NCBI GenBank assembly: GCA_016932295.1 | Contig: JAFGDC010000242.1 | Location: forward strand, 1-8,605 | Reading direction: 5' to 3' | Source: a candidate division CSSED10-310 bacterium | Lineage (GTDB): Bacteria; CSSED10-310; JAFGDC01 | Length of the DNA: 8,605 nucleotides | Shown here: positions 1-6,268 of the stretch, piece by piece | How positions within the stretch are numbered: position 1 is the first letter of the stretch | Layout: each line of letters begins with the position of its first letter | Notes under the pieces: generated by a model | Seen by the model: the letters and a program-made list of their open reading frames with translations, nothing else | Database searches by the model: none | Told to the model about the DNA's origin: nothing | Program-made: the position numbers and the translations under genes

Positions 1-374
1 ATGAGGCGATTCTGGAGGCCGTGCGGGAACGAGCGAACCGGGCGGAGGTACAATGTGTGGTGGGTCTCGATCTGGTGGAGATGGCAGCCGTGATCGCGCG
101 CGCGCGCCTGCTGGTCACCAATGATTCCGCACCCATGCATATGGGGGTGGCGACGGGGACGCCGACAGTGGCCGTCTTCGGTCCCACCAATCCGAAAGCG
201 CTCTTGCCGGGCGAAGCGGCACACGTGCGTGCCGTGACTGCCGGCCTGGACTGCAGTCCGTGCTATAGCAACAGCCAGTTTCCCGGCTGCGCGGAACCTC
301 GTTGCATCGCTTCCATCGACACCGCAGATGTGCTGCGTTCCTGCATTGAACTCCTGGAAAGGAATGTTGGATAG
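1..374 (+). CDS. GT9 (heptosyltransferase-type) glycosyltransferase, C-terminal part
   Basis: This is the 3' end of a gene that starts left of the window. The first full codon is at 3-5 and about 123 residues are visible before the TAG stop at 372-374. The stretch TNDSAPMHMGVATGTPTVAV followed by FGPTNP is the hallmark of the C-terminal nucleotide-sugar-binding domain of GT9 enzymes (WaaC/WaaF/WaaQ-like), which move a heptose or related sugar from an ADP- or NDP-donor to lipid A core or another glycan at the inner face of the cytoplasmic membrane. The cysteine-rich segment CSPCYSNSQFPGCAEPRC (residues about 80-97 of the visible part) matches the C-x2-C region common in LPS heptosyltransferases. 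The next gene starts 2 nt after the stop, so both are probably in one operon. The specific donor and acceptor cannot be told from this fragment. Confidence 0.9.
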   Translation, partial: EAILEAVRERANRAEVQCVVGLDLVEMAAVIARARLLVTNDSAPMHMGVATGTPTVAVFGPTNPKALLPGEAAHVRAVTAGLDCSPCYSNSQFPGCAEPRCIASIDTADVLRSCIELLERNVG

Positions 375-376
375 AG

Positions 377-2680
377 ATGGAGATGCCGTTCGTTTCAGTG
401 ATCATTCCGGCTTACAATGCCGAATCAACCATCAGCGCGTGTGTGACGGCCCTGCTCAATCAGACCTGTGATGCCGGATCATACGAGGTGATCATCGTCG
501 ATGACGGCTCCACCGACGCTACTGCCGCTCAGGCGGAAAAGCTGGGGGCTCGAGTGGTGAGGCTGGAACACCAGGGGCCTGCGATGGCGCGTAATCAGGG
601 CGTGGCGGTGGCAAAGGGCGACATCGTGCTGTTTACAGATGCGGATTGCGAGGCTGATCCGCGATGGGTGGAGTTGATGCTTCAGCCGTTTCTGAGGGAT
701 GATTCGGTGACTGGTGTCAAGGGTGTGTACCGGACCAGGCAACGGTCCATCGCGGCGCGTTTCGCCCAGGTGGAATTCGAGGATCGCTACCGGCGGCTGG
801 CGAAAGCCGACAGCATCGATTTCGTCGATTCCCACGCCGCCGCATTCCGGCGTGATGTCTTCACGTCGGTGGGGGGCTTTGATCCGTCGTTTCCCGTAGC
901 CAACAACGAGGATGTCGATCTATCCTACAAGATCGCCAAGGCCGGTCACCGGATGGTGTTCACCGACCGGGCTTTCGTCTATCACAAGCATCCGGAAGGG
1001 GTTCGGGACTACTTGCGCACCAAGCTGTTGCGTGGCTACTGGCGCATGAAGGTCTATCAACGATTCCCCGGGAAGATGGTATCCGATTCCTACACACCGC
1101 AGAGCCTCAAGCTGGAAATCCTGCTATCCGGTCTGGTGCTGGTTTTTCTGTTCCTTGGTATCTGGCGCTCAGGATTTCTTACCGCGGCGGCGGTAGCGGC
1201 GGGACTGTTTTTCCTGTGCACCGTCCCGTTCACCCTTTTCGCCGCTCGTCGCGATCCATTGGTGGCGCTGGTTTCCCCCATGTTGTTGTTTGCCCGGTCC
1301 CTGGTCTTCGCCTTCGGTGTCGCGGCCGGCATCCTTTCAAAAAAGCGGGGTGACATCCTCATCCCCCTTCTGCTCTTTTTGGCCGATCTGGTATCATGCA
1401 TCGGCGGATTGGTCATCGCCTATTATATCCGGATCATGATACTCGCACCCCTGCTGCCCCGTTTCGACCACCCTTTACGCATCTACCTGGCGCTCGCGCC
1501 CTTCATCCTGCTGATCTGGTTCGCGGTATTTCAGACCAGAAACCTGTACAACCCGGGGTGGGTCCGCACTCCGCTGAGCGAGTATGTGAAGGTGCTGCAG
1601 TGCGCATCCCAGGTAGCGCTTGTCATCATCGCCTGCAGCTTCTTCATCAAGTGGGATTTTTCCAGACCGATGGTGGTCCTCTTCTGGTTGATTTCCAGCA
1701 CCCTGGCAATTGCCACGCGCTCCATCGTCCGCCGCGTTCAACGTCCCATGCTGGACAAGGGCTACAACACCATCAAGGCGTTGGTGGTGGGAACCGGTGA
1801 CACCGCCACGATGGTCATCAATCGGTTATCATCCGTGGGAATGTCTGGCTATCGCTTCATCGGGCTGGTGGATGATACACCGCCCCGTGCCGAAGTAGGC
1901 CGTACCATTCCATATCTTGGAGACCTCGGCCAACTGGTGGAAATCATCACTCGTGAGAATGTCGATGAAGTTCTGATCGCCAATCCGACCCTTTCCCACC
2001 AGGCGACCCTGGATCTCATCGCCAGGTGTGATCATACCGGCGTACGTTTCAAGGTTGTTTCCGATGTCTTCAATATCCTCGTAAGAGGTGCCAATATGGA
2101 CGAGGTGGTGCAGTTGCCGGTGGTGGATCTGCGGGAGGAGGGCAACAGTTGGGTGCGCCGGGGTTTGAAGGCGCTGCTGGACATGGTGCTGGGGCTGGTG
2201 CTGGCCATCCTCGCGACGCCTCTCGCCCTCCTGGCCGCGGGCCTTCTTCGCATGTATGGGCGGCGCTGGCTGCGTGTTCAAACCATGATGGGAATGAACG
2301 GCCGGCTGTTTGGCATGTACCGGCTTGACTGCGACCCAGCGGCGGCCGGCTTCGCCGGTCGACTCAGTCGGTTTCTGGAACATAAGCACCTGGACGAAGT
2401 GCCACAGTTGCTCAACGTGCTGCGTGGCGAAATGAGCCTGGTGGGACCTCGCCCGGAACTCCAGGAGATAGTGAAGGGATATGAAGAGTGGCAACGCCGC
2501 CGCCTGTCGGTCAAACCAGGTATAACGGGTCTCTGGCAGATATACGGCCGCAGTGACCGTCCATTGCACGAGGATCTAGAATATGATTTCTACTATATCA
2601 AGAACTATTCATTCATCCTGGATTTATCCATTCTCATAAAAACCCTGCCCATCCTGCTGGTGGGGCGGAGGAAGGCTTGA
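377..2680 (+). CDS. GT2 glycosyltransferase fused to WbaP-type polyprenyl phosphoglycosyltransferase
   Basis: A two-enzyme fusion of 767 aa. Residues 1-240 are a GT2 domain: VIIPAYNAE, VDDGSTD (41-47), the metal-binding TDAD (87-90) and NNEDVDLSYK (176-185). Three hydrophobic segments follow (about 246-262, 267-289, 296-320). From about 327 it is a complete long-type phosphoglycosyltransferase: four membrane segments (about 327-352, 368-386, 408-424, 431-448), a Rossmann-like domain with GTGDTA (472-477), a hydrophobic re-entrant segment (about 597-624), then the catalytic core with the Asp-Glu dyad D673-E674 in HLDEVPQ, MSLVGPRPE (686-694) and PGITGLWQIYGR (714-725). This half should transfer a sugar-1-phosphate to undecaprenyl phosphate, and the GT2 half may add the next sugar. 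The usual KFRSM motif is degenerate (YRLDC, 648-652). SD: AAGGA at 359-363, rather far (13 nt) from ATG 377; ATG 383 is an alternative start. A slippery heptamer lies at the domain junction. Confidence 0.93.
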   Translation: MEMPFVSVIIPAYNAESTISACVTALLNQTCDAGSYEVIIVDDGSTDATAAQAEKLGARVVRLEHQGPAMARNQGVAVAKGDIVLFTDADCEADPRWVELMLQPFLRDDSVTGVKGVYRTRQRSIAARFAQVEFEDRYRRLAKADSIDFVDSHAAAFRRDVFTSVGGFDPSFPVANNEDVDLSYKIAKAGHRMVFTDRAFVYHKHPEGVRDYLRTKLLRGYWRMKVYQRFPGKMVSDSYTPQSLKLEILLSGLVLVFLFLGIWRSGFLTAAAVAAGLFFLCTVPFTLFAARRDPLVALVSPMLLFARSLVFAFGVAAGILSKKRGDILIPLLLFLADLVSCIGGLVIAYYIRIMILAPLLPRFDHPLRIYLALAPFILLIWFAVFQTRNLYNPGWVRTPLSEYVKVLQCASQVALVIIACSFFIKWDFSRPMVVLFWLISSTLAIATRSIVRRVQRPMLDKGYNTIKALVVGTGDTATMVINRLSSVGMSGYRFIGLVDDTPPRAEVGRTIPYLGDLGQLVEIITRENVDEVLIANPTLSHQATLDLIARCDHTGVRFKVVSDVFNILVRGANMDEVVQLPVVDLREEGNSWVRRGLKALLDMVLGLVLAILATPLALLAAGLLRMYGRRWLRVQTMMGMNGRLFGMYRLDCDPAAAGFAGRLSRFLEHKHLDEVPQLLNVLRGEMSLVGPRPELQEIVKGYEEWQRRRLSVKPGITGLWQIYGRSDRPLHEDLEYDFYYIKNYSFILDLSILIKTLPILLVGRRKA
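1339..1345 (+). promoter_or_regulatory. Candidate -1 ribosomal frameshift site (A AAA AAG) at the fusion junction
   Basis: In the reading frame of the fusion gene the codons are TCA AAA AAG CGG GGT GAC, giving the heptamer A AAA AAG in the correct X XXY YYZ phase. This is the same heptamer as the E. coli dnaX site. After a -1 slip the ribosome would read GCG GGG and stop at TGA 1351-1353. The product would be residues 1-323 plus Ala-Gly (325 aa), that is the GT2 domain with its three C-terminal hydrophobic segments and no phosphoglycosyltransferase. A small hairpin can form just downstream: GGGGTGA (1347-1353) with TCA (1359-1361) and CCCC (1363-1366), one bulged T, 5-nt loop. Its spacing from the heptamer (1 nt) is shorter than typical, and no clear SD-like stimulator is seen upstream. 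Use in vivo is a hypothesis. Confidence 0.35.
2667..2671 (+). promoter_or_regulatory. Ribosome binding site fixing a TTG start
   Basis: GGAGG lies 5 nt before TTG 2677-2679, inside the last codons of the fusion gene. The TTG overlaps the TGA stop (TTGA, 2677-2680). This perfect SD at ideal distance, and the absence of an ATG or GTG in a better position, decide the start of the next gene and suggest translational coupling. Confidence 0.8.
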
Positions 2681-3762
2681 CGCCGGCAGAACTCGATTCC
2701 GCCAGTGCAGTCCTGGCCGGGGACGGCCAGCCAGTGGTCACGGTTGTCATCCCAACTTACAATGGCGCCCATCATCTCTCCGGCTGCCTTGATGCGTTGC
2801 AGCAACAGGAGTTCACCGCGCACGAGGTCATCGTCGTTGACAATGGGTCGACCGACGGCACACTCGGGTTATTGCTGAGTTATCCAAGGGTCCGCGTCAT
2901 CGCACTGGATCGAAATCATGGATTCGCCGGCGCCGTGAACCGTGGCATAGAGGCGTCCGGGACCCCGTACATCGCGCTTTTAAACAACGATACAATCCCC
3001 GACCGATCATGGCTGGCTGAACTGATGGCGGCGATGGAATGTGAGCCGCGTCCCGGCTCCTGCGCCAGCAAGATGGTCCTCATGGAGCCAGCCGGTCATA
3101 TCGATACCGCCGGGGATGGCTTCACCATAGCCGGTTTTGCATATAAACACGGTTGGATGGAGGAGGAAAGCGACTACCACGACACTGCGCGCGAGGTCTT
3201 CGGCGCGTGTGCAGGGGCTGCGCTGTACCGTCTCGATGCGCTGCAGGATGCGGGTCTGTTCGATGAGAGCTTTTTTGCCTTCGAGGAGGATGTCGATCTC
3301 GCTTTTCGCCTGCAACTGGCCGGTTATTCATGCCGTTATGCGCCCCAAGCCCGAGTCCTGCACAAGATGCGCGCGACCGCCGGACGAGAGAGCGATCTCA
3401 GTATCTATCTCTGCTATCGCAATCTTACCATGCTGTTGGTGAAGAACCTTCCTGCGCCGTTGCTTGTCCTCTATGCGCCGCACATTCTTCTCCATGCAGC
3501 GGGTGTCCTGCTGCGCCATAGCATCAAGGGGCGCCTGCCGGTTGTGTGTCGAGCTTACATCGACGCCTGCAAAGCGTTGCCGCGGGTTTTCGACATGCGT
3601 CGAGCCGTGCAGCGCCGTCGGCGGGTTCCACTGCGGCGGCTTCGGAAACTATTGGATGGCAACTGGCCCGCCGTCCTCTGGCGTTTGTCCTCGACGGTCC
3701 GGTCGATCAGGAAGAGATGGAGGAATCATGGCATTGACAACCGGTTCAACAGACACCTTTGA
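2677..3762 (+). CDS. GT2 family glycosyltransferase (rhamnosyltransferase-like)
   Basis: A 361-aa single-domain GT2 enzyme of the WbbL/rhamnosyltransferase-like type. The GT-A fold signature is clear: VVTVVIPTYNGAHHLSGCL (20-38), VIVVDNGSTDGT (51-62), FAGAVNRGI (83-91), the metal/donor motif LLNNDTIPD (101-109) in place of DxD, and FFAFEEDVDLAFRL (199-212) holding the likely catalytic base. The family moves a sugar from a nucleotide donor to a lipid-linked glycan on the cytoplasmic side. Residues about 258-280 form a hydrophobic, probably membrane-associated stretch, and the C-terminus (309-361) is strongly basic, which fits binding to the inner membrane. It starts at a TTG with GGAGG 5 nt upstream and overlaps the preceding stop by 4 nt. 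Its 3' end overlaps the start of the racemase gene by 35 nt. The donor sugar cannot be assigned; rhamnose is only the commonest annotation for relatives. Confidence 0.9.
   Translation: MTPAELDSASAVLAGDGQPVVTVVIPTYNGAHHLSGCLDALQQQEFTAHEVIVVDNGSTDGTLGLLLSYPRVRVIALDRNHGFAGAVNRGIEASGTPYIALLNNDTIPDRSWLAELMAAMECEPRPGSCASKMVLMEPAGHIDTAGDGFTIAGFAYKHGWMEEESDYHDTAREVFGACAGAALYRLDALQDAGLFDESFFAFEEDVDLAFRLQLAGYSCRYAPQARVLHKMRATAGRESDLSIYLCYRNLTMLLVKNLPAPLLVLYAPHILLHAAGVLLRHSIKGRLPVVCRAYIDACKALPRVFDMRRAVQRRRRVPLRRLRKLLDGNWPAVLWRLSSTVRSIRKRWRNHGIDNRFNRHL
3719..3723 (+). promoter_or_regulatory. Ribosome binding site fixing the racemase start
   Basis: GGAGG lies 4 nt before ATG 3728. The same frame is open upstream to 3464, but that part overlaps the glycosyltransferase gene and has no resemblance to the racemase family, so the start at 3728 is preferred. 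Confidence 0.75.
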
Positions 3763-4903
3763 ACATTCGCTTTCCTGGCTGGAAATAAGCGCTTCTGCGC
3801 TCAGGCACAATGTGACACAATTCAAATCCCTGATCGGCGCCAGGGTGCAACTGTATGCAGTCGTCAAATCAAATGCGTATGGACACGGCATGATACTGGT
3901 TGCATCCCAGGTCTTGGCGGCGGGGGCGGACGGATTGGCGGTCAATTCGATTGACGAAGTGATCCAATTGCGCCGGCAGGGAATAGAAGCCCCCATCCTC
4001 ATCCTGGGGTACGTCGGGCTGGCGGATCTGCCCGCGGTTCTCCATTATGGCGCCGAACCAGTGCTGTACAATATTGAATCACTGATTCGACTGCGGGATC
4101 TCGCCGCCGGGATGGGACGGATCGGACCGGTCCATTTGAAGATCGAGACCGGAACCAACAGGCAGGGCATTTTCACCGGTCAACTCAAGGATTTCCTGGA
4201 TCTGATCGAAGACTCTCCCAGCCTTCAGTTGCGCGGCATCTCCACGCATTTCGCCAATATCGAGGACACCACCGTGCATACCTATGCCGAACAGCAGATC
4301 GCCATATTCGAAGGCGTGAAGCGGGAGATTGAAGCACGTGGGTTCAACGGGTTGCGTTGCCACGCTGCCTGTACTGCCGCCGCGGTTCTCTTTCCGCGCA
4401 CCTACTTCGACCTGGTCAGGGTCGGTATCGGTTTGTACGGGTTGTGGTCATCAAAGGAAACATATCTCTCGGCCCTGATGAAATTCAGGGAGCCTCTCGA
4501 ACTGATCCCCGTTCTGCGCTGGAAGACCAGGATCGCGCAAATCAAGAACGTGCCGCGGGGTTCTTATATCGGGTATGGATGCTCGTATCGGACCACGCGT
4601 GACACCGTCCTTGCCGTGCTCCCCATCGGCTATTTCGAGGGCTATTCCCGGGCGTTCTCCAATGCCGCGCATGTGCTGATCCATGGGAAACGTGCGCCGA
4701 TACGAGGCCGTATCTGCATGAATATCTGCATGGCGGACATTTCGGATATACCGGACGTAAAGGTCGAAGACGAGGTAGTGCTGCTCGGCCGCGATGGGGA
4801 AGAGGAGGTCTCGGCGGATTTCCTCGCAGGGCTCGCCCACAGCATCAACTATGAAATCGTGAGCAGGATCAGTTCCGTCTTGCCGCGGGTCCTGGTGGAT
4901 TGA
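3728..4903 (+). CDS. Alanine-racemase-family PLP enzyme (divergent paralogue possible)
   Basis: 391 aa, normal length for fold-type III alanine racemases. The N-terminal barrel carries AVVKSNAYGHG (44-54), where Lys47 should hold PLP. The C-terminal domain has IGYGCSYRTTRD (281-292), with Tyr283 as the second catalytic base, then LPIGYFEGYSRAFSN (298-312). Also typical are HFANIED (174-180) and VGIGLYG (232-238). The family interconverts L- and D-alanine in the cytoplasm for D-Ala-D-Ala. Several spots differ from the usual consensus: TGTNRQG (141-147) where TGM-x-RLG is usual, CT (215-216) where NS is usual, and CMNIC (330-334) where the Met-Asp pair is usual. So it may be a second racemase with a shifted substrate rather than the housekeeping enzyme. 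It is the last gene of a glycan operon, overlapping the preceding gene by 35 nt, and ends directly against the stop of a convergent Mur ligase gene. I did not give it the alr symbol for these reasons. Confidence 0.88.
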   Translation: MALTTGSTDTFEHSLSWLEISASALRHNVTQFKSLIGARVQLYAVVKSNAYGHGMILVASQVLAAGADGLAVNSIDEVIQLRRQGIEAPILILGYVGLADLPAVLHYGAEPVLYNIESLIRLRDLAAGMGRIGPVHLKIETGTNRQGIFTGQLKDFLDLIEDSPSLQLRGISTHFANIEDTTVHTYAEQQIAIFEGVKREIEARGFNGLRCHAACTAAAVLFPRTYFDLVRVGIGLYGLWSSKETYLSALMKFREPLELIPVLRWKTRIAQIKNVPRGSYIGYGCSYRTTRDTVLAVLPIGYFEGYSRAFSNAAHVLIHGKRAPIRGRICMNICMADISDIPDVKVEDEVVLLGRDGEEEVSADFLAGLAHSINYEIVSRISSVLPRVLVD

Positions 4904-4906
4904 TCA
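4901..4906. other. Back-to-back stop codons in palindrome TGATCA
   Basis: TGA 4901-4903 ends the racemase on the plus strand. The complement of 4904-4906 is TGA and ends the Mur ligase on the minus strand. The two convergent genes therefore share no base and have no gap, and no hairpin with a T-run is seen around the junction, so neither transcript has an obvious intrinsic terminator here. Confidence 0.9.
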
Positions 4907-6268
4907 TGACTCGGGCTGTTCAATGCAGTCATTCAGTATTCCGCGCGCGAACATCGAGAGAGTATCATCCCTAGCGCCCATGATCAGGATGGTATCGCCG
5001 GGCCGCGTCACTGACTTGAGATACGCCCGTAATCGGTCGCGGTCCGAGAAGCTGCTGCTGCGTCTTCCCATGGCGCGGATGTCCGCCGCCAGATCCTCTG
5101 ACCCGATATCCCGAGTCACCGTGCCGCCGGCATAGAACACCGGCAGCAGGAGAAACTCGTCTTCGTCCTCGAGACACGCTGCGATCGTCTCCCCCAATTC
5201 CCGCCGCATGAAGCGAAGGGGTCCGAAACCATGGGGCTGAAACACCGCCAGTATCCTGTCGCCCAGGTGTCGGGCGGCGTGAATGGAAGCAGTCATCTTG
5301 TCGGGATTATGGGCAAAATCATCGATTACGGTTATGCCGTTGTGAACACCCACGCGGTTCATTCGGCGCTTGATGCCGTGAAATTCATGCAGGGCGGCAC
5401 TGATGAGCCGGAGATCGATGCCGAGTTCACGAGTGACCGCTGTGGCTGCGAGGGCATTGGCCACATTGTGCTTTCCCGGCACGCGCAATTGGAACGATAC
5501 CCCGTCGATGGTGAATCGGCTGCCCCATTCGAGCGGGATGATGTCACGGGCGGTGCAGTCGGCATCCACCGAGATCGAGAACGTGATGGTGCGCCGCCGG
5601 GGCAGGAGATCGGTTGGGAGCGGGCAGGGCGCAGGGATGACGATGAACGATGCGCAGGCGTGCAGGAACCCGGCGAACAATTCCTGCAGATGACTCATAT
5701 CGTGGTGATCCTTGCTGATATTGGAGAGGACGCCGGCTTCCGGTGTGAATTTGGCAATGCTGCCATCACTCTCGTCGGTTTCATAGCACCACCAATCACT
5801 CCGGCCCAAGCCATGACCTGGAGACTCGGCGCCGTCTTCCGTCAAGAGTTCTCCACCCAGCAGGAAGGAGGGAGACCATGCGCAGTGATGCAAGATATGT
5901 ACGATCATTCCGGTGATGGTGGTCTTGCCGCTCGTCCCGGCCACCGCAATGCCGCGGCCGGCGTTGACCAGTTGTGCCATGTAGTCGGCGCGGTGCGTGA
6001 TGGGAATGTTCAAGCGCCGCGCCCGCACCATGTCAGGGATGGCCGCCTCCACCGCGGTGGACACCACTAATTCCGTCACTTCGTTGGTTACTCCGCTGCC
6101 GTCCTGGCGATGGATGGCCACTCCCGCGGCGGCAAGGCGATCCCTGACGCCTGTCAGGTTTCCCTGATCGAAGCTCCGGTCCGAGCCACTCACCACTTCT
6201 CCCCTTGCCCTGGCGATCATGGCGAGATTCCTCATGCCGCTGCCGGCAATACCTACGAAATGCTTCAT
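4904..6268 (-). CDS. MurC-like Mur ligase family protein, non-canonical
   Basis: 454 aa with the three Mur ligase domains in order: an N-terminal UDP-binding Rossmann domain (MKHFVGIAGSGM, VSGSD 26-30), a central ATPase domain with P-loop GTSGKTT (111-117), TDESDGS (164-170) and NISKDHHD (183-190), and a C-terminal domain with DDFAHNPDKM (316-325). The start HFVGIAGSGM resembles MurC/Mpl, the ligases that add L-Ala or a recycled peptide to UDP-MurNAc with ATP. Key motifs deviate: GTSGKTT for GTHGKTT, AHNPD for GHHPT, and FQPHGFGP (343-350) where MurC has FQPHRYTR. The C-terminus reads MGARDDTLS. It is thus probably a paralogue with a different substrate rather than the essential MurC. ATG 6268 overlaps the stop of the upstream ATPase gene (ATGA), with AGGA 6 nt before it. 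The open frame extends upstream to 6487, but that part lies inside the ATPase gene and is not used. Confidence 0.87.
   Translation of the reverse strand: MKHFVGIAGSGMRNLAMIARARGEVVSGSDRSFDQGNLTGVRDRLAAAGVAIHRQDGSGVTNEVTELVVSTAVEAAIPDMVRARRLNIPITHRADYMAQLVNAGRGIAVAGTSGKTTITGMIVHILHHCAWSPSFLLGGELLTEDGAESPGHGLGRSDWWCYETDESDGSIAKFTPEAGVLSNISKDHHDMSHLQELFAGFLHACASFIVIPAPCPLPTDLLPRRRTITFSISVDADCTARDIIPLEWGSRFTIDGVSFQLRVPGKHNVANALAATAVTRELGIDLRLISAALHEFHGIKRRMNRVGVHNGITVIDDFAHNPDKMTASIHAARHLGDRILAVFQPHGFGPLRFMRRELGETIAACLEDEDEFLLLPVFYAGGTVTRDIGSEDLAADIRAMGRRSSSFSDRDRLRAYLKSVTRPGDTILIMGARDDTLSMFARGILNDCIEQPES

Noticed and set aside
95..107. Alternating CG run of 13 nt (possible Z-DNA)
   Set aside because: It is inside the GT9 coding frame and is explained by the codons for Ile-Ala-Arg-Ala-Arg.
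1829..2569. Minus-strand open frame of 246 codons inside the fusion gene
   Set aside because: His/Gln-rich low-complexity translation opposite the conserved phosphoglycosyltransferase core; a shadow.
3464..3727. Upstream extension of the racemase frame
   Set aside because: It overlaps the glycosyltransferase gene in another frame, has no family resemblance, and a good SD and ATG exist at 3719-3730.
5231..6070. Long plus-strand open frame opposite the Mur ligase gene
   Set aside because: It is antisense to a gene with clear Mur ligase motifs, has no recognisable domain, and its length is explained by codon bias in GC-rich DNA.
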